NCBI RefSeq assembly: GCF_013408245.1
Contig: NZ_JACBYS010000001.1
Span: 682,001 to 746,000 of the forward strand
DNA length: 64,000 bases
Direction of reading: 5' to 3'
Origin: Duganella sp. 1224
GTDB taxonomy: Bacteria > Pseudomonadota > Gammaproteobacteria > Burkholderiales > Burkholderiaceae_D
The position numbers were made by a program, and so were the translations under genes. Position 1 is the stretch's first letter, and each line of letters begins with the position of its first letter. Under the pieces are notes generated by a model, which was given only the letters and a program-made list of their open reading frames with translations, made no database searches and was not told the DNA's origin. Positions 41,241-49,207 of this stretch are shown here, piece after piece.

Positions 41241-42572
41241 ATGACCAGCCCCGCATGGGCGCTGCTGGCCGTGGCGCTGTCGGTCGGCCTGCTCACGCTG
41301 CTGATCGCCTGGTCCAAGGTGCAGCCGTTAATCGCCTTCGTGGTGGCCGCGCTGGCCGCCGCGCTGCTGCTTGGCATGCCGCTGGAGAGCATCCCCAAGT
41401 CGATCGACAAGGGCATCGGCGATCTGCTTGGGTCGCTGATCGTCATCGTCTGCCTGGGCGCGGTGTTCGGCAAGCTGATCGCCGACAGCGGCGCCGCGCA
41501 GCGCATCGCCAGTTACCTGATCGGCGTGTTCGGTTCCGCGCGCATGCCGGTGGCGCTGACGCTGACCGGCTTCGTGGCCGGCATTCCGCTGTACTACAAC
41601 GTCGGCTTCGTGCTGCTGGTGCCGCTGGTGTTCTCGCTGGTGTACCAGAGCGGACGTCCGGCGGTGGCGCTGGCGATACCGCTGCTGTGCGGACTGTCGA
41701 TCGCGCACGGCTTCCTGCCGCCGCACCCGTCGCCCACCGCGCTGGTGGCGCAGTTCCATGCCGACATGGGCCGCACCTTGTTGTATGGGCTGATGGTGTC
41801 GGTGCCGACGCTGATCATCGCCGGGCCGCTGTTCGCCATGACGCTCAAGCGCATCAAGGCCGAGCCGGCGCCGATGTTCCGCACCGGCCTGCGCGACGAG
41901 GCCGAACTGCCCGGCGCCTTCAACAGCTTCGCCACGGCGTTGCTGCCGGTGTGGCTGCTGGCCGCCGCCACCGCCGCCGGCGCGCTACCGATCGCCGATC
42001 CGGCGCTGAAAAAGCTGGTCGGCTTCCTCGCCAATCCCATGATCGTGATGCTGGTCGCGCTGCTGGTGGCGGTGCTCACGCTGGGCGTGGCGCGCGGGCA
42101 GAAGCTGCCGGCGTTGATGTCCGGCGCGCAGGAGGCGCTGCGCGACATCGCGCCCATCCTGCTGGTCATCGCCGGCGCCGGCGCGCTCAAGCAGGTGCTG
42201 GTGGATTCCGGCGTCAGCGCGCAACTCGGCACGCAACTGGGCGCGCTGCCGGTGCCGCCGCTGGTGCTGGGCTGGCTGGTGGCGACGCTGATCCGCATCT
42301 GCCTGGGTTCCGCCACCGTGGCGGGACTGACGGCGGCCGGCATCGTGGCGCCGGTGGTGCAGCAGTCGGGCATTGATCCGTCGCTGATGGTGCTGGCGAT
42401 CGGCGCCGGCAGTTTGATGTGCAGCCATGTGAACGACTCCGGCTTCTGGATGTTCAAGGAGTATTTCGGGCTGTCGCTGAAGGACACTTTCCGTTCCTGG
42501 ACACTGATGGAAACGCTGGTCGGCGTGTTCGGGCTCATTTTCGTATTGCTTCTTTCTGCCTTCCTGGGATAA
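41241..42572 (+). CDS. GntP-family gluconate/sugar-acid permease
   Basis: Inner-membrane permease of 443 residues. ATG 41241 is chosen since GGAG stands eight bases before it; an earlier in-frame ATG at 41229 has none. Twelve or more helices are visible. Family segments are GSLIVIVCLGAVFGKLIADSGAAQRIA, GIPLYYNVGFVLLVPLVFSL, LSIAHGFLPPHPSPTALV (the GntP H-G-F-x-P-P-H-P signature), IRICLGSATVAGLTAAGIVAP and SHVNDSGFWMFKEYFGLSLKDTFRSW. All of these are strong GntP matches. It takes up gluconate or a related sugar acid. It is followed after 3 bp by the beta-helix/propeller protein and probably shares its transcript. LacI-type operator-like sites lie upstream. Confidence 0.95.
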   Translation: MTSPAWALLAVALSVGLLTLLIAWSKVQPLIAFVVAALAAALLLGMPLESIPKSIDKGIGDLLGSLIVIVCLGAVFGKLIADSGAAQRIASYLIGVFGSARMPVALTLTGFVAGIPLYYNVGFVLLVPLVFSLVYQSGRPAVALAIPLLCGLSIAHGFLPPHPSPTALVAQFHADMGRTLLYGLMVSVPTLIIAGPLFAMTLKRIKAEPAPMFRTGLRDEAELPGAFNSFATALLPVWLLAAATAAGALPIADPALKKLVGFLANPMIVMLVALLVAVLTLGVARGQKLPALMSGAQEALRDIAPILLVIAGAGALKQVLVDSGVSAQLGTQLGALPVPPLVLGWLVATLIRICLGSATVAGLTAAGIVAPVVQQSGIDPSLMVLAIGAGSLMCSHVNDSGFWMFKEYFGLSLKDTFRSWTLMETLVGVFGLIFVLLLSAFLG

Positions 42573-42575
42573 CAG

Positions 42576-45500
42576 ATGATGAAACCAATCGTGAGTATGC
42601 TGGCCGCGGCAGCACTGGCCGCGCCCCTGCTGGCGCAGGCGGCCTCGGTCTCCGCCTATCAGACCATGCCGGACGATCCGCGCGCGGTGCAGGTCAAAGC
42701 CGCCGGCGACGGCCGCACCGACGATACCGCCGCCATCCAGGCGGCGCTGGACGCGGCCTCCAACCAGGGCGAGGGCGGCGTGGTGTTCCTGCCGTCCGGC
42801 CGCTACCGCATCACCCGTTCGCTGCTGGTGCCGCTGGCGGTGCGGCTGTACGGCGTCGGTCCCACGCGGCCGGTGCTGATGCTGGCGCCGAACACGCCGG
42901 GCTTCCAGAAGGGCGTGGCCAACATGGTGGTGTTCACCGGCGGCGACCAGTACACCGTGGGCAAGGTGCCGGTGCCGGTGAAGAGCGCCGTGCCGTACAG
43001 CGACCAGGTGCGCGACGCCAATTCGTCCACCTTCTATTCGGCGATGAGCAATGTGGACTTCGAGATCGGCGACGGCAATCCGGCGGCGGCGGCGGTGCGC
43101 CTGCGCACCGCGCAGCACTCCTACCTGAGCCACATGGACTTTCATATCGGCTCCGGCCTGGCCGGCGTCTACATGGTCGGCAACGAAAGCTTCGACCTGA
43201 AGTTCTACGGCGGCCGCTATGGCATCCTGACCGAGAAGACCTCGCCGGCGTGGCAATACACGCTGATGGACGCCACCTTCGAGGGCCAGCGCGAGGCGGC
43301 CATCCGCGGCCACGAGGCCGGCCTCACGCTGATCAACACCACCATCCGCAACACGCCGGTCGGCATCGAGATCAGCCGTGGTTATGGCGACTGGTTGTGG
43401 GGCAAGGACGTGCGTTTCGAGAACGTGTCGAAGGCGGCGGTCATCATCAGCAACGAGGACAACGTCTACACGCAGGTCGGCTTCGACAACGCGGTGGCGA
43501 AGAACGTGCCGGTGTTCGCGCGCTTCCGCGACAGCGGCAAGACGGTGCCCGGCTACGGCCCGGTGTACCAGGTCAGCGAATTCAATTATGGCCTGATGCT
43601 GCCGGGACTGGGCAGCGTGGGCAAGTTCGGCACCAACGTCAAGGGCGCCGCGCTGAAGGCCATGCCAGCCCAGCGCGCGCCGGTGATGCGCGCGCTGCCG
43701 TCGACCAGGGAATGGGCCAGCGTGCGCGCCTTCGGCGCCGTTGGCGACGGCGTCACCGACGACACGGCGGCGGTGCAGAAAGCCATCGACAGCCGTCGCG
43801 TGGTGTATCTGCCGCAGGGCTTCTACATGGTGCGCGACACCATCCGCCTGAAGCCGGACACGGTGCTGGTCGGCCTGCATCCCGGCGTCACGCAACTGCT
43901 GCTGCCGAACGGCGCGCCGCTGTATGCCGGCGCCGACGGGCCGAAGGCGCTGCTGGAAAGCGCGAAGGGCGGCGACGCCATCGTCTCCGGCTTTGGCCTG
44001 GCGACCGGCGAGGTCAATCCGCGCGCGACGGCGCTGTTGTGGCGCGCCGGCGCCGATTCGCTGGTGGACGATATCCGCATCCAGGGCGGCCACGGCACGC
44101 GCCTGTATGACGGCAAGCGCCGCGACCCGTACCAGAAAAGCGCCAACTTCGATCCCACGCTGCACTGGGACCGCCAGTATCCGAGCATCTGGGTCACCGA
44201 TGGCGGCGGCGGCACCTTTGTGGCCTGCTGGTCGCCCAGCACCTTCGCGCAGGCGGGCTTCTACGTTTCCAACACCAAAACGCCGGGCAGGGTGTACGAG
44301 CTGTCGGCCGAGCACCACGTGCGCGCCGAGATCGTGCTGGATAACGTGGAGAACTGGGAGTTCCTGGCGCCGCAAACGGAGCAGGAGGTGCGCGACGGCA
44401 TGGACGCGGTGTCGCTGGAGATCCGCAACTCGCGCAACATCACCTTCGCCAACTACCACGCTTACCGCGTCACGCGCTCGATCAAGCCGGCCGTGTCGGC
44501 GGTGAAGATGACCAACTCGGGCAACATCCGCTTCCGCAACGTGCACGTGAACGCGGAAAGCGGCTTCGCCACCTGCGACGAAAACGGCTGCGACACCTAT
44601 CTGCGCGCCAGCAAATACCCGTTCGAGAACACGCTGCAGGACCTGACGCACAAGCAGGAAGTGCGCGAGCACGAATTCGCGATGCTGGACATCGGCCCGG
44701 ACGTCCCGGCCAGCGCGGCGCCGGCGCCGGACCCGCGCGTCCGCAAGCTGGAAGACGGCTTTTACTCCATCGCCGGCGCGGCGGTGGACAGCCAGGGCAA
44801 GCTGTATTTCGTCGACCGCCGTTTCAACCGCATCTACAGCTGGTCGAAGCGGGACGGACTGGCGGTGGTGCGCGACGCCCCGCTGGACCCGGTCAACCTG
44901 GCCATCGACAAGAGTGGCGCCATCATGGTGGTGTCGTCGTTCGGGCCGGAGGGCACGGTGTATTCGTTTGACCCGCGCCAGCCGGCCGGCCCGGTCACCG
45001 TCATCAAGCCGACGCCGGCGAAGGCCGCCAGTGGCGCGCGCGTGGTTGTGCCGGTGAATTTCTGGCAGAACGGCGAATTCCGTGACCAGCTGAATTTCGA
45101 CACCTACGAATTCACCACGCTGGCCGAGATGTTCGCGCGCGACGTGGCGCTGCCCAAGCAGCGCGAATACGTGTCGCCGGACGGCAGCCTGGTACTGCCG
45201 GCCTACCGGGTGTTCAAGCAGGGGCCGAACGACCATCTGGGCTACCGCTTCTCGGACACGCTGGACACACACGGCCTGGTGTCGGCCGGCGCCGATGGGC
45301 GCGTGGTGTTCACCAACGGCTCCGAGAACCGCACCTTCAGCGGTGTGATCGGCGCCGGCGGCGCCATCACGGACCTGAAGCAGGTGGCCAATCGCGGCGG
45401 CGAAAGCGCGGCGGTGGATGACAAGGGCAATGTGTATGTCGCCAACGGGCAGGTGTTTGTCTACGCGCCGGACGGCAAGGAAATCGGCCGCATCGACGTG

Positions 45501-45605
45501 CCGGAGCGCCCGCTACAATTGATCTTTGGCGGCGACGATGGCCGCACGCTGTTCATTCTCACGCATCACGCGCTGTACGCAACGGGAGGCATTCATGCGC
45601 AATAA
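42576..45605 (+). CDS. Double pectate-lyase-like beta-helix protein with C-terminal beta-propeller
   Basis: Exported protein of 1009 residues; signal peptide SMLAAAALAAPLLAQAAS. Residues about 25-370 form a pectate-lyase-3/GH55-type beta-helix (VKAAGDGRTDDTAAIQAALDAA, VVFLPSGRYRITRSLLVP, LYGVGPTRPVL). Residues about 375-700 hold a second one (VRAFGAVGDGVTDDTAAVQKAID, VVYLPQGFYMVRDTIRL). Two such domains in tandem are the layout of GH55 glucanases. A third part (about 715-1009) looks like an SMP-30/gluconolactonase propeller (GFYSIAGAAVDSQGKLYFVDRRFNRIYSW, PVNLAIDKSGAIMVVSS, ESAAVDDKGNVYVANGQVFVYAPDGKE in parts). It probably cuts a beta-glucan or related polymer outside the cytoplasm. It is 3 bp after GntP and overlaps the esterase gene by 11 bp. 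Confidence 0.87.
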   Translation: MMKPIVSMLAAAALAAPLLAQAASVSAYQTMPDDPRAVQVKAAGDGRTDDTAAIQAALDAASNQGEGGVVFLPSGRYRITRSLLVPLAVRLYGVGPTRPVLMLAPNTPGFQKGVANMVVFTGGDQYTVGKVPVPVKSAVPYSDQVRDANSSTFYSAMSNVDFEIGDGNPAAAAVRLRTAQHSYLSHMDFHIGSGLAGVYMVGNESFDLKFYGGRYGILTEKTSPAWQYTLMDATFEGQREAAIRGHEAGLTLINTTIRNTPVGIEISRGYGDWLWGKDVRFENVSKAAVIISNEDNVYTQVGFDNAVAKNVPVFARFRDSGKTVPGYGPVYQVSEFNYGLMLPGLGSVGKFGTNVKGAALKAMPAQRAPVMRALPSTREWASVRAFGAVGDGVTDDTAAVQKAIDSRRVVYLPQGFYMVRDTIRLKPDTVLVGLHPGVTQLLLPNGAPLYAGADGPKALLESAKGGDAIVSGFGLATGEVNPRATALLWRAGADSLVDDIRIQGGHGTRLYDGKRRDPYQKSANFDPTLHWDRQYPSIWVTDGGGGTFVACWSPSTFAQAGFYVSNTKTPGRVYELSAEHHVRAEIVLDNVENWEFLAPQTEQEVRDGMDAVSLEIRNSRNITFANYHAYRVTRSIKPAVSAVKMTNSGNIRFRNVHVNAESGFATCDENGCDTYLRASKYPFENTLQDLTHKQEVREHEFAMLDIGPDVPASAAPAPDPRVRKLEDGFYSIAGAAVDSQGKLYFVDRRFNRIYSWSKRDGLAVVRDAPLDPVNLAIDKSGAIMVVSSFGPEGTVYSFDPRQPAGPVTVIKPTPAKAASGARVVVPVNFWQNGEFRDQLNFDTYEFTTLAEMFARDVALPKQREYVSPDGSLVLPAYRVFKQGPNDHLGYRFSDTLDTHGLVSAGADGRVVFTNGSENRTFSGVIGAGGAITDLKQVANRGGESAAVDDKGNVYVANGQVFVYAPDGKEIGRIDVPERPLQLIFGGDDGRTLFILTHHALYATGGIHAQ

Positions 45606-46464
45606 ACTGGTGGTCTTGCTGTTGGCGGCGTGCGCGCACGCGGGCGCGCAGCAGTTGCCCTTGTGGCCCGATGGCGCGCCGGGCGCGGAGCAGCGCCGCG
45701 CCGAGGCGGAGAAGGTGGACAACACCTATGTCAGCAATGTCCACAATCCGTCGCTGACGGTGGCGCGCGCCAATCCGCGCCACGCCAACGGCGCGGCGGT
45801 CATCGTCGTGCCGGGCGGCGGCCATCGCATGCTGGTGTTCCAGAACGAGGGCATGGTGGCGGCCAAGGCGCTCAACCGCGTGGGCATCACGGCCTTTGTG
45901 CTGAAGTACCGGCTGGCGCGCGACCAGGGCTCGTCGTATTCGATCGAGAACGACGCGGCGGCGGACCTGCGCCGCGCCGTGCGCTGGGTGCGCGCGCATG
46001 CGGCCGATTACGGCATCGATCCACACCGGCTGGGCGTGATGGGCTTCTCGGCCGGCGGCGAACTGGTGTCGCTGGTGGCGGATAATCCCGAGCCGGCGCC
46101 GCCCGCCAGGGACGCCATCGACCGCCAGAGCGCGCGGCCGGATTTCCAGGTGCTGGTCTATCCCGGTCCGCTGGGCGTGCCGGCCAGGGCGGTGCAGAAC
46201 GCGCCGCCGGCCTTCATCGTGGCCGGCTCCAACGACAAGTGCTGCATGCCGCCGGCGCTGGGCTTGTACCAGCAGCTGGTGGGGGCGGGGGTGTCGGCCG
46301 AGCTGCATCTGTATGCCGATACCGACCACGCCTTCAACATGGGCCAGCGCTCGGAGCGGCTGTCCGATGTGCACTGGCCCGACCGCCTGTTCGACTGGCT
46401 GGGCGACGGCGGCTGGCTGATTCCGCACAATGGCCAGCCACCGCAGGGCGTACCGGCGCCATAG
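45595..46464 (+). CDS. Secreted alpha/beta hydrolase (carbohydrate esterase-like)
   Basis: Exported alpha/beta hydrolase of 289 residues, start ATG 45595 just after GGGAGG. Signal peptide LVVLLLAACAHAGAQQLPLWPDGAPG, an N-terminus seen in BD-FAE/acetyl-xylan-esterase-like proteins. Oxyanion loop AAVIVVPGGGHRMLVFQNEG, FVLKYRLARD, RLGVMGFSAGGELVSLV (nucleophile Ser in GFSAGG), PPAFIVAGSNDKCC and HLYADTDHAFNMG (catalytic Asp/His region). It overlaps the beta-helix protein gene by 11 bp, so translation is coupled. It likely removes acetyl or feruloyl groups from the polysaccharide that the upstream enzyme attacks. Third and last gene of the GntP operon. Confidence 0.92.
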   Translation: MRNKLVVLLLAACAHAGAQQLPLWPDGAPGAEQRRAEAEKVDNTYVSNVHNPSLTVARANPRHANGAAVIVVPGGGHRMLVFQNEGMVAAKALNRVGITAFVLKYRLARDQGSSYSIENDAAADLRRAVRWVRAHAADYGIDPHRLGVMGFSAGGELVSLVADNPEPAPPARDAIDRQSARPDFQVLVYPGPLGVPARAVQNAPPAFIVAGSNDKCCMPPALGLYQQLVGAGVSAELHLYADTDHAFNMGQRSERLSDVHWPDRLFDWLGDGGWLIPHNGQPPQGVPAP

Positions 46465-46550
46465 TTGCGCTCCCGCCACGGGCGTGAGTTACCGCACGGC
46501 AGAAGCTGCTGTAGAATCCGAGAATTGGATTTTGTCCATCGGAGGCAGCG

Positions 46551-46793
46551 ATGTCTACTAAGCAAACTTTCCGGCCTGACTACCACTCGTCCGAGGTGGT
46601 GGAAGCCGGCATCGAGCGCGCCGACCGGCTCGGTCCGGAGAGCGCGGCGGAATACCTCAGCCACCGCGGGGTGCTGGAAAGCGTGATCAAGCGTGTTATT
46701 TCCGAGCCGGAACATCGGCGCAACCCGGGCCGCCTGCGCTCGCGTGACGAGCGCCAGATGGAAGAGGGCGCGCGCAGCATCAAGTTTTCCTGA
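46551..46793 (+). CDS. Small hypothetical protein, 80 residues
   Basis: ATG 46551 follows CGGAGGCAGCG, a strong ribosome site. The protein is highly charged: SSEVVEAGIERADRLGPESAAEYLSHRGVLESVIKRVISEP in parts, then an Arg-rich tail (RRNPGRLRSRDERQMEEGARSIKF). It probably forms two helices. There is no signal peptide, membrane segment or known motif. It stands alone after the esterase gene (86-bp gap) and before the ATP-grasp-like gene. I do not recognise the family; it is kept for its ribosome site and lack of overlap. Confidence 0.6.
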   Translation: MSTKQTFRPDYHSSEVVEAGIERADRLGPESAAEYLSHRGVLESVIKRVISEPEHRRNPGRLRSRDERQMEEGARSIKFS

Positions 46794-46994
46794 GCGTCCG
46801 CCGGGGCGCCGTGCCGGCCGCGTGCCCGGCGCCTCCTCCGTTCCCCTCCCGCCGCCATTCTTTGCGGCGCGGTGCACCGGACTTTCCGACGCGGCCTTTA
46901 TGCTCGCTCAAGTGCGCGCCCGCGCACGTTTGACGGCGCTCTAGTGGCGCGCGCGGCACCGGTCTACGCTGGCGTTTTTTGCCGGGAGACCGTG

Positions 46995-47987
46995 ATGGCC
47001 GCAACTGACCCTTCGGTACTGGTAGTGGGCGTGGTGCCGTCGCTGACGTGGGCGGTGGCGCACTGCCTGCGGCGGGCCGGCCGCACGCCGCTGGTGCTGG
47101 CCCGGCAAGCCTGCTGGCCGATGCTATGGAGCGGCGATTGTCGCCGCCACCTGCGCTGGCAGGGCGTGCGCGGCAACGGCGCGCCGCTGGATACGGCGGC
47201 GTTGACGCAGGTGCGCCAGGTGTGCGACAGCGCCGGCATCGAGCGCGTGATCGGCGCCGACCACGACACGGTACTGCTGCTGGCGCAAGGCGCAGCGGCG
47301 GCGCAACTGCCGGTGTGCGCGTTGCCGCAGCCCTCGACCATGTTGACCTTCCACGATCAATGGAACTTGACGCGGCTGCTGCGGGCGGCCGGCCTGCCGG
47401 CGCCGGACAGCATGCGGGCCGACGATGCGGCGCAGTTGCTGGCGCATCCGCTGGTGTATCCGATCATCACCAGGCCGCTGGACCATCGGGCCGGCGCGGG
47501 CTGCCAGGTGCACCGCAGCCCGGCCGCGCTGCAGCGGACGCTGGCGCGCGGGCGGCTGGCGCCGCCGTTTCCTCTCATTGCGCAGTCATGGATTCCCGGC
47601 TGGAAGGTGGGCGCGTCGTTTCTCGCCAGTAAGGGGCGGCTGGCCGCGTGTTCGGTGTACCGCCACCGGCGGCGCGGCGAGCGGACGTTTTATCCGAGCG
47701 CGCGGGTGCGCGAGTACGTGGAGCGCTTCGCGGCGGCCTGCGACTACAGCGGCGCCGGCCACCTGGAGCTGCGCTACGATCCCGCGCGCGACAGTTATGT
47801 CATTCTGGCGCTGAATCCGCACGGTTGGGCCTCGTTGCTGTACACGGAGCGGGCGGGCCTGAATTACCCGGATTTGCTGCTGAGCCTGGACGGCGCGCCG
47901 ACCCAGGTGGCAACGCCGCGTGCCGGCCGGGTGCGCCTGCCATGGCATGAACGCCTGGCGGCTTGCGCGGGCGGCGCCACGGCGTAG
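46995..47987 (+). CDS. Stand-alone, partly degenerate ATP-grasp protein
   Basis: Protein of 330 residues, start ATG 46995 after GGGAGACC. It has the layout of the carboxylate-amine-ligase type ATP-grasp proteins: N-terminal Rossmann-like VLVVGVVPSLTWAVAHCLRRAGRTPLVL, the middle IERVIGADHDTVLLLAQG, a QPSTMLTFHDQWNLTRLLRAAGLPAPDS segment typical just before the ATP-binding core, YPIITRPLDHRAG in place of PVVLK-type, IAQSWIPGWKVGASFLASKG, and VILALNPHGWASLLYTERAG. The last replaces the metal-binding Glu-x-Asn-x-Arg (EVNGRFWGS in the fusion protein at 12364) with AL-N-P-H. So the fold seems kept, but the usual magnesium and phosphate residues are partly lost. Function unknown; perhaps non-catalytic. 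Confidence 0.75.
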   Translation: MAATDPSVLVVGVVPSLTWAVAHCLRRAGRTPLVLARQACWPMLWSGDCRRHLRWQGVRGNGAPLDTAALTQVRQVCDSAGIERVIGADHDTVLLLAQGAAAAQLPVCALPQPSTMLTFHDQWNLTRLLRAAGLPAPDSMRADDAAQLLAHPLVYPIITRPLDHRAGAGCQVHRSPAALQRTLARGRLAPPFPLIAQSWIPGWKVGASFLASKGRLAACSVYRHRRRGERTFYPSARVREYVERFAAACDYSGAGHLELRYDPARDSYVILALNPHGWASLLYTERAGLNYPDLLLSLDGAPTQVATPRAGRVRLPWHERLAACAGGATA

Positions 47988-48019
47988 GATCAGGCTGACA
48001 AAAGGCTATGTTCCCAACC

Positions 48020-48048
48020 TACATAAGGCGTGTAAGTGCTCCTATAAT
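48020..48048 (+). promoter_or_regulatory. Sigma-70-like promoter of the Crp/Fnr gene
   Basis: A perfect TATAAT at 48043-48048 stands 17 bp after the weak -35-like TACATA at 48020. Position about 60 bp upstream of the Crp/Fnr start and the AT-rich context support it. The -35 is poor, so an activator may be needed. Confidence 0.5.
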
Positions 48049-48110
48049 TAAGCGCACATAGCGCGGATATAGTGTGACTCATCCAACACAAACACACGAT
48101 GAGGCACGAT

Positions 48111-48851
48111 ATGTACGCAACTAATCAAACTGTTTCCGCCAACATTCCTCGCGCTATGCAGCACACCGCCACCCCGGCCATCAGCCTGACCGGTGCGCAG
48201 CAGAACGAGTTGTTGCGTGCCCTGTCGCGTGAAGAACTGATCGACCTGTTCGTCCACCTGGACCTGGTGCCGCTGGAAGTCGGCAAGCGCCTGTTCGACA
48301 CCGGTGAAGCGATGGAATACGCCTACTTCCCAACCAACGCCATCATCTCGCTGCAGTATGAAACCGAGGACGGCGGCGCCGCCGAGGTGGCGGTGGTCGG
48401 CCGCGAAGGCGTGGTCGGCGTGTCGATGTACGAAAACGAACGCGCCAACTGCTCGGCCGTGGTGCAGAGCAGCGGCTACGGCTACCGCATCAAGTCGGCG
48501 GTGCTGCGCCAGGCCTTCTTCAGCGGCGGCGCGCTGGCCCAGCAGCTGATGCGTCACACCAGCGCGCTGTTCGCCCAATTGGCGCAGACGGTGGCCGGCG
48601 TGCGCCACGGCAGCATCGAGCAGCGCCTGTGCCGCTGGCTGCTGGAACGCCTGGACCGCTCGGTGTCCAACGAACTGAAAGTGACCCAGGAAATGATTGC
48701 CAACATGCTGGGCGTGCGCCGTGAATCGATCACCTGCTGCGCCGGCAAGCTGCAGGAAGAAGGCTTGATCGAATACCGCCGCGGCACCGTCACCATCATC
48801 GACCGTCACGCCATGGAACGCCGCGCCGGCGGCTGCTACTCCCCCGCCTAA
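48111..48851 (+). CDS. Crp/Fnr-family transcriptional regulator
   Basis: Regulator of 246 residues. ATG 48111 is preferred since GAGG lies seven bases upstream, inside a 12-base longer frame starting at ATG 48099. A cyclic-nucleotide-binding fold covers about 30-145: LVHLDLVPLEVGKRLFDTGEAMEYAYFP in parts, then VAVVGREGVVGVSMYENE, with a G-R-E-G turn rather than a canonical cAMP pocket. The winged-helix HTH lies at 165-235: SIEQRLCRWLLERLDR, VTQEMIANMLGVRRESIT and GLIEYRRGTVTIIDRHAME. There are no N-terminal cysteines for an iron-sulfur cluster. This group is common in Oxalobacteraceae with many paralogues. The perfect TATAAT upstream suggests good expression. Confidence 0.92.
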   Translation: MYATNQTVSANIPRAMQHTATPAISLTGAQQNELLRALSREELIDLFVHLDLVPLEVGKRLFDTGEAMEYAYFPTNAIISLQYETEDGGAAEVAVVGREGVVGVSMYENERANCSAVVQSSGYGYRIKSAVLRQAFFSGGALAQQLMRHTSALFAQLAQTVAGVRHGSIEQRLCRWLLERLDRSVSNELKVTQEMIANMLGVRRESITCCAGKLQEEGLIEYRRGTVTIIDRHAMERRAGGCYSPA

Positions 48852-49054
48852 TGCAGATAGCGCGGCGCTTGCTGGAGTTGATCCAGCTTGCGCTGCACCA
48901 GTTGATACCACGCCTGCGCCCAACGCGCCGCCGCCTGCGACTCCTCAATCGTCGTCGCCGAAATCGTCCTGCGCACCGCCACCATCTGCCTGTGCATCGC
49001 ATAGGCGGCGGGCGTGTATTTGCGCGGTGTGGTGGTGTTGGTGTGCGTATCCAT
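48848..49054 (-). CDS. Small hypothetical protein, 68 residues
   Basis: A protein of 68 residues (DTHTNTTTPRKYTPAAYAMHRQ...) with a Thr-rich start and an Ala/Gln-rich amphipathic helix ESQAAARWAQAWYQLVQRKLDQLQQ. Its stop overlaps that of the convergent Crp/Fnr gene by 4 bp. No clear ribosome site precedes ATG 49054 and no family is recognised. The helix pattern and base use look protein-like, but it might be a shadow. Confidence 0.4.
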   Translation of the reverse strand: MDTHTNTTTPRKYTPAAYAMHRQMVAVRRTISATTIEESQAAARWAQAWYQLVQRKLDQLQQAPRYLH

Positions 49055-49207
49055 GGACTTTATTTTGCGCGTCCACTGTGGCTGCGGCTGTACGCTGTCT
49101 CACCTACGCGGCCACGCAAAAATCGCATAAAGAAGCTTGTTTTCATTCGTTTCCTGTTGCGTTAGCGCTGCGTATACTCTGCCCTGTGAAAATTAAAAAG
49201 GGTATGG

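Noticed and set aside
41985..45272. A 1095-codon open frame on the minus strand opposite GntP and the beta-helix protein
   Set aside because: The translation is His/Arg/Gln-rich without any domain, while the plus strand shows clear signal peptide, GntP and beta-helix motifs.
46794..46994. Possible gene in the 200-bp gap before the ATP-grasp-like gene
   Set aside because: Frames here are short or extend from the downstream gene without a ribosome site; I see no structure apart from GC-rich repeats.
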